Shown: one piece after another, positions 1 to 7,343 of the stretch
Layout: each line of letters opens with the position of its first letter
How positions within the stretch are numbered: position 1 is the stretch's first letter
Assembly (NCBI RefSeq): GCF_005938645.2
Contig: NZ_CP042171.1
Span: 4,836,001 to 4,900,000, forward strand
Direction: 5' to 3'
DNA length: 64,000 nucleotides
DNA from: Pedobacter sp. KBS0701
Lineage (GTDB): Bacteria > Bacteroidota > Bacteroidia > Sphingobacteriales > Sphingobacteriaceae
Program-made: the position numbers and the translations under genes
Notes under the pieces: model-generated
The model's database searches: none
Seen by the model: the letters and a program-made list of their open reading frames with translations, nothing else
What the model was told of the DNA's origin: nothing

Positions 1-691
1 AGCTTTTATTAAACTTAAACTGGATTTCCAAAAACTGTGGAATAAGCATAAGCAGCGTGACAATGCTCGCGATTAAATTGGCTACGAATACATACCCCAC
101 CCAACGGCCTTTATACCACGAAGTGAACCATCCGCTCAAGATATCATGTTTGATGAGGAACGGGATAACGTAAATAAACACCAGGTTTAAGCCCACAAAT
201 GTGCCTATATTGAGAAACTTGATTAAGCTATATTTAAATGGCTTTCCATCGGCCCTTAATTTGGCGAATGGAATTACACTGATGGCATCCACAAATAAAA
301 TCCATGCGAAATAATGTACATAAGATTTTTGGTCAGCCAATTCTGCGATGTTTCCGTCTAATGTATACCTGGCCAGGTAATCGGAAAAAATTAATGCGGT
401 GATTAAAAACAGGGTTGATATAAAAGCAATTACTAAAAAGCTATTGTTATATACTTCCTGCTTCCGATCTTCATGTTTATTTAAATACCTGAAAAAAGTG
501 GTTTCCATCCCAAAAGCCAGTATTGGATTGATGATGGACACGTAACTGAACATTTTGGTAAAAACACCATAAACTCCAGGAGCGAAAACACCCGTGTAAA
601 CAGGCGTTAAAATAAAATTGAACAACCGGGAAAAAATGGTACTAATACCATAAATCATGGTTTGCCCGAGAAACTTTTTATATACAGACAT
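1..691 (-). CDS. Wzx-like polysaccharide flippase / MATE-fold membrane protein (partial, N-terminal part)
   Basis: The minus-strand reading frame is open from an ATG at 691 to the left edge, giving about 230 residues of the N-terminus. It begins MSVYKKFLGQTMIYGIST and shows several long hydrophobic segments separated by short basic loops. The opening pattern, a short basic start, a first helix with a conserved Gly-Ile-Ser, then LTPVYTGVF and FGMETTFFRYL, is that of polysaccharide-export flippases (Wzx/MurJ-like, MATE fold), which move undecaprenyl-linked sugars across the inner membrane. No glycosyltransferase gene is visible next to it, so the substrate cannot be said. The C-terminal half lies outside the window. 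Family assignment is fairly secure, function inferred. Confidence 0.75.
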   Translation of the reverse strand, partial: MSVYKKFLGQTMIYGISTIFSRLFNFILTPVYTGVFAPGVYGVFTKMFSYVSIINPILAFGMETTFFRYLNKHEDRKQEVYNNSFLVIAFISTLFLITALIFSDYLARYTLDGNIAELADQKSYVHYFAWILFVDAISVIPFAKLRADGKPFKYSLIKFLNIGTFVGLNLVFIYVIPFLIKHDILSGWFTSWYKGRWVGYVFVANLIASIVTLLMLIPQFLEIQFKFNKS

Positions 692-760
692 TTATGATTG
701 AGATTTGAGCATTGCGTATTGAGATAAGTTCCATACCGGAACAAATAGCAATTCAGCAAT

Positions 761-1033
761 TTATTTTCTTAAGACTTCAAAATTACGATAGTTTTTCACT
801 TCGCCATCGCTCACCGCCACATTTTCTACACGTGAGCGGTCAGGGCCTTCATTGCACCAGTTTAGAAATTCTTCCAAAAAAATTTCTTCGCCTTCCGCTT
901 CTATATAAACCGATCCGTCTTTTTCGTTCCTTACAAAACCATTTACCATCATTTGGTTGGCAATAATTTTAGTAGTTTCTCTAAAGCCAACGCCCTGTAC
1001 TTTGCCTGTTACTTTTATATTGAGATGTTTCAT
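761..1033 (-). CDS. acyP: Acylphosphatase
   Basis: This 90-residue protein has the standard length of acylphosphatases, small cytosolic enzymes that hydrolyse carboxyl-phosphate bonds. The signature GKVQGVGFRE is at residues 10-19, with the phosphate-binding Arg18, and the second motif GFVRN at 32-36 supplies the catalytic Asn36. The end is the usual short beta strand (NFEVLRK). The ATG at 1033 is supported by a TAnnTTTG box about 33 bases upstream. The gene is alone, lying between the flippase-like gene and a long intergenic stretch. The biological substrate of bacterial acylphosphatases is generally uncertain. Confidence 0.93.
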   Translation of the reverse strand: MKHLNIKVTGKVQGVGFRETTKIIANQMMVNGFVRNEKDGSVYIEAEGEEIFLEEFLNWCNEGPDRSRVENVAVSDGEVKNYRNFEVLRK

Positions 1034-1065
1034 TTATTGTTGTAAAGTTGAAATGTTTACTGTTG

Positions 1066-1073
1066 CAAAGGTA
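1066..1073 (-). promoter_or_regulatory. Promoter -7 box of acyP
   Basis: Read on the minus strand the bases are TACCTTTG, a full match to the Bacteroidota -7 consensus TAnnTTTG, 32 bases before the acyP start. No TTG element is found at the usual 19-21 base distance, so only the -7 half is supported. Confidence 0.5.
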
Positions 1074-1223
1074 AATGAATTATAACAATTCTTTAACACC
1101 TGTTCATGATGGCACCAAGCTGATGTAATGGAGCTATACCCATTTGTTTGGTTATACAAAATCAATTACGTTTTATCTTAGAGCTACAAGAGCCTATTTA
1201 AATTAAATAAAATTTATTTTGTA

Positions 1224-1245
1224 TGTCAGTCTGAGCGTAGTCGAA
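1224..1245. repeat. Short intergenic repeat-like motif in a 390-base non-coding gap
   Basis: The stretch between acyP and the HTH gene (1034-1424) has no convincing gene. It contains a 22-base sequence beginning TGTCAGTCTGAGCG and ending TAGTCGAA. From memory this resembles a short intergenic repeat scattered in many Bacteroidota genomes. No second copy exists in this window, so its repeat status is not proven here. Confidence 0.3.
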
Positions 1246-1424
1246 TATGAATTGTAAAATAAAGTTGAAACTTAAAGGAGTATCAATAGCCGAAGTGAGT
1301 TTATAAAAGAACGGGGTAATTATCTGCCAAATCAAAAATTATAATTAGACTGGTTATCATTAACACTAATTTTTCCGGATTAGGCTAACATTTAGGTAAT
1401 TTGAATTTTAAAACGGAGACGATA

Positions 1425-1790
1425 ATGAGTGTACATATAGGATTGATGATCTGGAAGGAAATGAAAACCAAAGAGATTTCTGTTTCCCTATTCGCAGAAA
1501 AAATGGCCATTAGCAAAACCAAAGCACAGGAAATCATCAATAGTCCAAGCCTGGATGTTTCACTGCTTGCCAATGTGAGTGAAATACTGGGCTACAATTT
1601 TTTCAGCTATTACGAAAAGGGTAAACTATTTTCGGAGTTTAGTAAAAAGGAAACGCAGGCATCAGCAGAAGAGATCAAAAGGCTAAAAAGCCTGCTAAGC
1701 GAGAAAAATAAAGCCATCGAACTTAAGGATAAAATAATCCAAAACCTCTCACATACCGTTTCTTTACTCGAAAAAGTCCAATACCGTTAA
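1425..1790 (+). CDS. Small HTH-like DNA-binding protein with C-terminal coiled coil
   Basis: From the ATG at 1425 this gives a 121-residue protein; the frame can be extended to a TTG at 1401, but GGAG sits about seven bases before the ATG, which favours the ATG. Residues 1-60 look like an XRE-type helix-turn-helix (FAEKMAISKTKAQEIINSPS, then LLANVSEILGYNFFSYYE). The last 45 residues are rich in Lys, Glu and Leu in heptad-like spacing, so a coiled-coil dimerisation segment is likely. Such short proteins are common in Bacteroidota and some lie in conjugative elements, but no mobility genes are near. The target is unknown. Confidence 0.6.
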   Translation: MSVHIGLMIWKEMKTKEISVSLFAEKMAISKTKAQEIINSPSLDVSLLANVSEILGYNFFSYYEKGKLFSEFSKKETQASAEEIKRLKSLLSEKNKAIELKDKIIQNLSHTVSLLEKVQYR

Positions 1791-1914
1791 TTGGAAGCAT
1801 GATTGTTGTCGAATAAGTCTTTCAAAGAACAACAACACTACCAATCATCCATTTAGCCCCAAAACCAATAGATGTGGTGAGATAAGCCTTATAATTGCAT
1901 AATACGATGTTGAT

Positions 1915-2871
1915 TTAGATATAAAAATTGTTTTGCAGTTGCGCAAGCTGGGCTATTTTTACATTAAATTCCTGCCATATTTCGTCAAGGATAACTCTTG
2001 CAGGCTTAATTTCTTTCAGCATTGCCGAAACCTGACCGATTTCAAGTTCGCCATTTTCCATATCGCCTTCAAACATTCCCAGTTTCGCCCTGGCATGGCC
2101 CAAAAGTTCAGCCAGCTCATCCCGGCTTGCTCCGTCGGCTTCAGCTTTGGTAATAGCATCAGCAAATTCATTTTTCAGTAACCTTACCGGAACCAGTTTT
2201 TTCATCGCTAGTTTAGTATCGCCCTCACTGGCAGCAATAATTTTATGTTTAAACGCCTGATGAGCAGACGATTCTTCGGCCACTGCAAAAGCCGAACCTA
2301 TTTGAACGGCATCAGCACCTAAGGCAAATGCAGCCAGCATGGCTTTACCACTCCCGATGCCACCTGCAGCGATGACCGGAATGTTAACAAGCTCTTTTAT
2401 TATAGGGATTAAACACATCGTTGTAGTTTCTTCTCTCCCGTTATGCCCACCCGCCTCAAAACCTTCGGCAACAATCGCATCAACACCGGCTTCCTGAGCT
2501 TTTATAGCAAATTTTGTATTCGCAATTACATGAACCACAGTAATACCCTTTTCTTTTAAAAAACTGGTCCATGTTGCCGGGTTACCGGCAGAAGAAAATA
2601 CAATTTTTACCTTTTCTTCAATTACTACATCTATAATTTCCTGAATATTAGGGTAAAGTAATGGAATATTAACGCCAAATGGCTGATGAGTTGCTAATCT
2701 ACACTTTTGAATATGTGTTCTTAAAACGTCAGGATACATTGAACCTGCTCCAATAATGCCCAGGCCTCCTGCATTAGAAACTGCTGAAGCCAGTCTCCAG
2801 CCACTGCACCAAACCATTCCAGCCTGAATAATAGGATATTTAATATTGAATAGTTTACAGATTGGGTTCAT
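1915..2871 (-). CDS. Nitronate monooxygenase-like FMN enzyme (2-nitropropane dioxygenase / FabK fold)
   Basis: This 318-residue protein has the TIM-barrel signatures of the nitronate monooxygenase/FabK family, cytosolic FMN enzymes that either oxidise nitronates or reduce enoyl-ACP. The N-terminus PIIQAGMVWCSGWRLASAVS is the classic opening. The motif EGFEAGGHNG carries the conserved His of nitronate monooxygenases, and AAGGIGSGKAMLAAFALGAD is the FMN-phosphate site. A fabK role cannot be excluded because the two subfamilies are hard to separate by eye; the GGHNG motif leans to nitronate oxidation. It stands alone, separated by more than 100 bases from both neighbours. Confidence 0.82.
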   Translation of the reverse strand: MNPICKLFNIKYPIIQAGMVWCSGWRLASAVSNAGGLGIIGAGSMYPDVLRTHIQKCRLATHQPFGVNIPLLYPNIQEIIDVVIEEKVKIVFSSAGNPATWTSFLKEKGITVVHVIANTKFAIKAQEAGVDAIVAEGFEAGGHNGREETTTMCLIPIIKELVNIPVIAAGGIGSGKAMLAAFALGADAVQIGSAFAVAEESSAHQAFKHKIIAASEGDTKLAMKKLVPVRLLKNEFADAITKAEADGASRDELAELLGHARAKLGMFEGDMENGELEIGQVSAMLKEIKPARVILDEIWQEFNVKIAQLAQLQNNFYI

Positions 2872-3098
2872 GAGGAAAATTTACTTTACAAATAGTTGGC
2901 AAATTATTGAAATATCACTTATTCCGAAAGAATTCTATATAATTCCAAAATCGCGTTAAATAAATTGAAATAATACCCTTATACATAAAAAAGCTGATTT
3001 TTAATGTATAAGCTCGAAATGGCATTAAACTCATGACCAAATAAAATGACTCTTCAAAACAAGCGATTTTTAAGGTTATTAAAGAACGGATACTTTCT

Positions 3099-4265
3099 TT
3101 AAATCAGTCGCTGTACTTTGTCGCTTTCAATTGTAAAATTGGCAGACAGCCGGATTAAATTCAATCCTGGTTTTTTACCAACTTCTATTGTACCAATTTG
3201 TTGATCAAGCTCCAAAAATTCTGCTCCGTTTATTGTTGCCCAGCTCAACAGTTTTTCAAAAGGAACCTGTTTGTATTTCTGTAAAGTGAACATTTCCGAC
3301 AGAATATTAAGTTGATGGTTACTGGCCAAACTATCCGTACCTAAAGTAATTTTCACTTTTTCATCTATCAGGAGATTAACATCTGGCAAAGTGTTTTCAA
3401 TATAAAGATTAGCCTGCGGACAAAGGCACCAGTATAAATTCGGGTTATTCGCTTTCGCAAAAGTAATGTCAGCTTTGTTTGAAACGGTATTGTGTACCAA
3501 TAAAGTTTTCTGTTCCTTAATATAAGGTAGCCAGCTTTGTAATGATGTTTTATGGGTTGGCTCGAAGAAAGTGATGTCCAGTCCTAAAAATTGATAGAGA
3601 TCTAAAAATCCACCTGTTTTATTTTCAAAAAAAGCATTTTCATTGTCCGTTTCCTGATTGTGAACACTAATAAGGCTATTATCTTTTTCTGCCTCTTCCC
3701 TTATTAATTCGAATAATGCCGGAGATACTGAATAAGGTGCATGCGGAACAATAGATACAGGCAGTGGTTTAAAATCCTCCTTAATTCCCTTCACATTATC
3801 CATTATGGCTCCGGCCCTTTCGGGATTAAAACCCATGGCCTCTACAAAGGTATGGTAATGGATTTTACTCTTCTCTTTCACTTCTTTAGAGGAAATTTGA
3901 TTGGAAATATCGCCAACGGCTACAATCCCATTTTCGAACATTTCCTGGTCGGCTGCATACATAGCCGCTTTAATCTCTGCTATATCGCCCTGTCTGCTTT
4001 TAATAATATGCTGTACAAATTCTACCAAACCCGTTTGCTCAGGGATTTGATCTAATATATGCGATAATTCTAAATGGCAATGGGTATTAATTAAGCCTGG
4101 AACGATTGCCCCTTTATATTTTATGATATCCAAATTAAGGTTTTCGGCTTCTTTTTTGGTTAACACTTCTTCAATTTCGCCCTCTGGATTTACAGCTACT
4201 ACTCCGTTTTTCATTGGTGGGGAGGAAACAGGAAAGATCCAATCTGCTGAAAAGTATTTTAACAT
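3099..4265 (-). CDS. Metal-dependent amidohydrolase/deaminase (aminodeoxyfutalosine deaminase-like)
   Basis: This is a 388-residue member of the amidohydrolase superfamily (TRZ/ATZ-like deaminases). The first metal-binding motif is THCHLELSH, with His62 and His64. Later come PHAPYSVS, the HNQE segment with the third metal ligand and catalytic Glu, LVHNT, and GTDSLASN with the final Asp. The combination of a GTDSLASN loop and a compact C-terminus resembles aminodeoxyfutalosine deaminase of the futalosine menaquinone route, but no other menaquinone gene is in the window. Other aminohydrolase substrates remain possible. The ATG at 4265 gives a standard N-terminal beta sandwich. Confidence 0.72.
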   Translation of the reverse strand: MLKYFSADWIFPVSSPPMKNGVVAVNPEGEIEEVLTKKEAENLNLDIIKYKGAIVPGLINTHCHLELSHILDQIPEQTGLVEFVQHIIKSRQGDIAEIKAAMYAADQEMFENGIVAVGDISNQISSKEVKEKSKIHYHTFVEAMGFNPERAGAIMDNVKGIKEDFKPLPVSIVPHAPYSVSPALFELIREEAEKDNSLISVHNQETDNENAFFENKTGGFLDLYQFLGLDITFFEPTHKTSLQSWLPYIKEQKTLLVHNTVSNKADITFAKANNPNLYWCLCPQANLYIENTLPDVNLLIDEKVKITLGTDSLASNHQLNILSEMFTLQKYKQVPFEKLLSWATINGAEFLELDQQIGTIEVGKKPGLNLIRLSANFTIESDKVQRLI

Positions 4266-4379
4266 ATCGCAAATTAGCGGAATAACCGGAGCAAATAAAA
4301 AATATTTTATCTGCCTGACCTATTTTGATGATAAAATGATTTTTGATTTAACTTCTTAAGAAATTAGAAAAAGAAAAAG

Positions 4380-4452
<73 letters not shown>

Positions 4453-4466
4453 TTTCAATCGGGCTG

Positions 4467-4497
4467 CAATGATAGAAAAAAATCTTCTTTTTTCAAA
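4467..4497 (-). promoter_or_regulatory. Promoter of tRNA-Thr
   Basis: On the minus strand TTTG (4494-4497) is followed after exactly 19 bases by TATCATTG (4467-4474), one mismatch from TAnnTTTG. The bases after the -7 box (CAGCCCG) match those after the second rRNA promoter. Spacing, position 15 bases before the tRNA and this similarity make it a good stable-RNA promoter candidate. Confidence 0.6.
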
Positions 4498-4522
4498 AAT
4501 TGAGATTTATTTTTTCCGACGT

Positions 4523-4622
4523 GCTTTCAGATGTTACCATCTGAAAGCTAAAGGAACTCTGGAGTTGCAATAGTTTGCAATTCCACTCCAAAGAATTTTA
4601 AATCCATCAGATGGTAATATCT
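4523..4622. repeat. Compound palindromic element of about 100 bases
   Basis: The intergenic region before the PepSY-like triplet holds nested inverted repeats. There is a perfect 11-bp hairpin GCTTTCAGATG / CATCTGAAAGC (4523-4548), an inner imperfect hairpin around TGGAGTTGCAA / TTGCAATTCCACTCCA (4558-4590), and outer 16-base arms AGATGTTACCATCTGA (4529-4544) and TCAGATGGTAATATCT (4607-4622) that are reverse complements with one mismatch. This looks like a REP/MITE-like structural element. No gene is visible in it. Confidence 0.55.
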
Positions 4623-4839
4623 AATGGCAAAAGAACAACGGCACACTACCGGGCTAATAACAAATGGTTGCTAAACTTGTAGTCATTCACCACAAAGTGT
4701 GGACAAACTCCACAACATTAAAACTTTGGCACAGAAATAAATTACTGTAAATCAATTATTTAAATAAAAAACGCTGTTTGGCACCATTATGAAACATTAG
4801 CAAGTATTGTTACACAAATTAAATTTTAAAATATATACC

Positions 4840-5154
4840 ATGAAAAAATTCGTTTTAGCAGCTACAGTATTAGCATTCGCAGGATTCTCAGCAGTACAGG
4901 CAAGTGAAGTAAAAGATTTTAAAACTACTGCAATTGTTTCAGTTCAAGATAGCGCAGTGAAAACTCCAGTTAAATTGGAAGAACTTCCTGAGCCAGTAAC
5001 AACCGCATTAAAATCTGATGCATATAAAGGTTGGACCGCTACTGAAGCCTGGTCAGTTAAAGAAGGTACAAAAGAGTATTATTTAATCAATGTGAAAAAA
5101 GAAGCTGAAACCGGTTCGGTAAAGATCGACAAAGACGGTAAACCAGTTCAATAA
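4840..5154 (+). CDS. Exported small PepSY-like domain protein, copy 1 of tandem triplet
   Basis: The ATG at 4840 gives a 104-residue protein; it starts with a signal peptide (MKKFVLAATVLAFAGFSAVQA, cut probably before SEV), which supports this start over an upstream TTG. The mature part has KTPVKLEELPEPVTTALK, then YKGWTATEAW and KKEAETGSVKIDKDGKPV. This pattern (LPxPV..AL, KGW, YY, K.DKDGK) matches the PepSY-like/beta-lactamase-inhibitor-like fold of small Bacteroidota envelope proteins. The exact function is unknown. It heads a row of three paralogues at about 395-base spacing. It differs from copy 3 only in the first dozen mature residues. Confidence 0.8.
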   Translation: MKKFVLAATVLAFAGFSAVQASEVKDFKTTAIVSVQDSAVKTPVKLEELPEPVTTALKSDAYKGWTATEAWSVKEGTKEYYLINVKKEAETGSVKIDKDGKPVQ

Positions 5155-5236
5155 TCAATACAAAATTAGCGCTCCACAATTAACAATTATATTTAAACAG
5201 TAACGAAAGTTACCAATCATATTAAAACACAATATC

Positions 5237-5548
5237 ATGAAAAAGATCATTTTAGCCGCTACTTTAGCATTCGTAGGATTCACAGCAGTACAAGCAAGTG
5301 AAGTAAATACAATCAAAAATGCTGCAATTGTTGCAGTTCAAGATAGTGCAGTAAAAACTCCAATTAAATTGGAAGAACTTCCTGAGCCGATTACAACAGC
5401 ATTAAAATCTGACACCTACAAAGGTTGGACAGCAACTGAAGCTTTCACAGTTAAAGAAGGTACTAAAGAGTATTATTTAGTAAATGTTAAAAAGGAAGCA
5501 GAAACAGGTTCACTTAAATTTGATAAAGACGGTAAACCAGTTCAATAA
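5237..5548 (+). CDS. Exported small PepSY-like domain protein, copy 2 of tandem triplet
   Basis: This 103-residue paralogue has the signal peptide MKKIILAATLAFVGFTAVQA and then the same mature design: SEVNTIKNAAIVAVQDSAVK, LPEPI, YKGWTATEAF, EYYLVNVKKEAETG. It is the most divergent of the three in the C-terminal half (Ile for Val in LPEPI, Phe for Trp in TEAF, SLKF instead of SVKI). Its first 20 or so mature residues are the same as in copy 3, which suggests exchange between copies. Gaps of 82 and 79 bases without terminators separate it from its neighbours, so cotranscription is likely. Function unknown. Confidence 0.8.
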   Translation: MKKIILAATLAFVGFTAVQASEVNTIKNAAIVAVQDSAVKTPIKLEELPEPITTALKSDTYKGWTATEAFTVKEGTKEYYLVNVKKEAETGSLKFDKDGKPVQ

Positions 5549-5627
5549 TTTAAAATAAATACGCCATAAAGGCATAATCAATATAAGCGTAGCCTTAATG
5601 CTCGCACTAACTTAAAAAATAATCAAG

Positions 5628-5942
5628 ATGAAAAAATTAATTTTATCAGCTGCGTTCTTAGCTTTTGCAGGATTCTCAGCAGTACAGGCAAGTGAAGTAA
5701 ATACAATTAAAAATGCTGCAATTGTTGCAGTTCAAGATAGCGCAGTGAAAACTCCGGTTAAATTGGAAGAACTTCCTGAGCCGGTTACAACAGCATTAAA
5801 ATCTGATGCTTATAAAGGATGGACCGCTACTGAAGCCTGGTCTGTTAAAGAAGGAACAAAGGAATACTACTTGATCAATGTTAAAAAAGAAGCCGAAACT
5901 GGTTCGGTTAAAATTGATAAAGACGGTAAGCCCGTACAATAA
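5628..5942 (+). CDS. Exported small PepSY-like domain protein, copy 3 of tandem triplet (mosaic)
   Basis: The third paralogue has 104 residues and the signal peptide MKKLILSAAFLAFAGFSAVQA. The start of its mature part (SEVNTIKNAAIVAVQ) equals copy 2, while everything from VQDSAVKTP to the end equals copy 1 at protein level, though synonymous base changes exist. That is the pattern left by gene conversion followed by selection on the protein. A clear intrinsic terminator follows 28 bases after the stop. Retention of three near-identical exported proteins suggests a dosage effect. Function unknown. Confidence 0.8.
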   Translation: MKKLILSAAFLAFAGFSAVQASEVNTIKNAAIVAVQDSAVKTPVKLEELPEPVTTALKSDAYKGWTATEAWSVKEGTKEYYLINVKKEAETGSVKIDKDGKPVQ

Positions 5943-5970
5943 AACCCAAATAATTACATCTACCTATGAT

Positions 5971-6000
5971 AAGAAAGCCGGATTATGTCCGGCTTTTCTT
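5971..6000 (+). terminator. Intrinsic terminator after the PepSY-like triplet
   Basis: AAGAAAGCCGGA and TCCGGCTTTTCTT form a GC-rich hairpin around TTATG, followed by T-rich sequence. The downstream edge runs into the putative -7 box of the next gene, so the two transcription units abut. Confidence 0.8.
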
Positions 6001-6007
6001 ATTTTTG
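6000..6007 (+). promoter_or_regulatory. Possible -7 box of the sigma-54 response regulator gene
   Basis: TATTTTTG fits TAnnTTTG and lies only four bases before the ATG at 6012, so the message would be almost leaderless. No TTG element is seen at the normal distance, and the bases overlap the T-run of the preceding terminator, so this is tentative. Confidence 0.35.
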
Positions 6008-6011
6008 TTAC

Positions 6012-7343
6012 ATGGCGAGAATCCTGATTTTAGAAGACGATACCACATTTGCTCAATTACTTGATGGCTTTTTAACAAAAAAAGGTCACGAAATTACCCT
6101 CGTAACCCAGGTAAAGCAATCATTTAAACAGGTTGAAACCTATACATTCGATTTACTTTTAATCGATTACCGCCTGCCAGACGGAACCGGATTTGAAGTG
6201 CTTACTCATCTTCGTGATCTGGGTCTTTCCATTCCGGTAATCATCATGACCAGCTTTAATGATGTTCGCACAGCAGTAAAATCTATTCAATTGGGTGCGT
6301 TTGATTACATTACAAAGCCAGTTAATCCAGACGAATTATTAATGGTGATCAAAAATTCTTTAGCTAAAAAGGATTTAAAAAGTATTGAACCAAAAGAAAC
6401 AAACAGCGACTTTATAAAAGGGAAAAGTGCAATTGCAGATAAACTATATGAACATATTAATTTGGTAGCCCCTACAGACATGTCGGTAATTATACAGGGC
6501 GAAAGCGGCACAGGAAAAGAATTTGCCGCCAGAACCCTGCATCAACAGAGTAAACGTGCTGATAAACCTTTTGTGGCAATAGATTGTGGTGCTTTATCAA
6601 AAGATTTAGCCGCCAGCGAATTATTCGGACATGTTAAAGGTGCTTTTACGGGTGCTTTAAATGATAAAAAAGGTCAGTTTGAAGCGGCCGACGGAGGAAC
6701 CTTGTTTCTGGATGAAGTGGGTAACCTGAGCTATGAAGTGCAGATTAAATTGCTTAGGGCCTTACAGGAAAGGGTAATCCAGCCTTTGGGTAGCACCAAA
6801 CAGATTCCGGTTAATGTCCGTATCATCACGGCTACCAATGATGACCTGGCCAATAGCATGCAACAGGGAGAATTTAGAGAAGATTTATACCACCGTTTAA
6901 ATGAATTCAAAATCCAGCTTCCGCCATTGAGAGAAAGAGGTGGAGATTTGGAACTGTTTATTAATCATTTTATACAGTTATCAAACCGCGATTTAGACCG
7001 GAATGTTAAAAGTGTATCTGCTGAAGCGAAAGCATTATTGTTAAGTTACGATTGGCCGGGAAATCTGCGCGAGCTTAGCAATGTGATCAAACGTATGGTT
7101 TTATTGAGCCCTGGCGATATTGCCCAGATTAGTGCACTACCTGATGAAATGATGATTTCTATCCATCAGCAATCAGCTCCTGGCAATTCATCTGATCTGA
7201 AAGCAGTTAACGAACAGAATGAAAAAGCGTTAATTACGGAAACGTTAATCAAAGTAAGACATAACAAATCAAAAGCTGCTAAAATTTTAAACATCGATCG
7301 TAAAACACTATATGCCAAAATGGAACGCTACGGGATAGAGTAG
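6012..7343 (+). CDS. Sigma-54-dependent response regulator (NtrC/AtoC family)
   Basis: From the ATG at 6012 this is a 443-residue NtrC-type activator. A receiver domain fills residues 1-120, with acidic residues at E8-D9, phosphoacceptor Asp52 in LLIDYRLPDG, and Lys in ITKP. The AAA+ domain follows with Walker A GESGTGKE near residue 163, the sigma-54-contacting loop GAFTGA near 210, and Walker B GGTLFLDE. A Fis-type helix-turn-helix ends the protein (KSKAAKILNIDRKTLYAKM). It would activate sigma-54 promoters when phosphorylated. Its stop directly abuts that of the convergent hybrid kinase, a plausible partner, though hybrid kinases often work through other regulators. Confidence 0.93.
   Translation: MARILILEDDTTFAQLLDGFLTKKGHEITLVTQVKQSFKQVETYTFDLLLIDYRLPDGTGFEVLTHLRDLGLSIPVIIMTSFNDVRTAVKSIQLGAFDYITKPVNPDELLMVIKNSLAKKDLKSIEPKETNSDFIKGKSAIADKLYEHINLVAPTDMSVIIQGESGTGKEFAARTLHQQSKRADKPFVAIDCGALSKDLAASELFGHVKGAFTGALNDKKGQFEAADGGTLFLDEVGNLSYEVQIKLLRALQERVIQPLGSTKQIPVNVRIITATNDDLANSMQQGEFREDLYHRLNEFKIQLPPLRERGGDLELFINHFIQLSNRDLDRNVKSVSAEAKALLLSYDWPGNLRELSNVIKRMVLLSPGDIAQISALPDEMMISIHQQSAPGNSSDLKAVNEQNEKALITETLIKVRHNKSKAAKILNIDRKTLYAKMERYGIE

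Noticed and set aside
712..966. 84-codon plus-strand frame opposite acyP
   Set aside because: It is the antisense shadow of the acylphosphatase gene.
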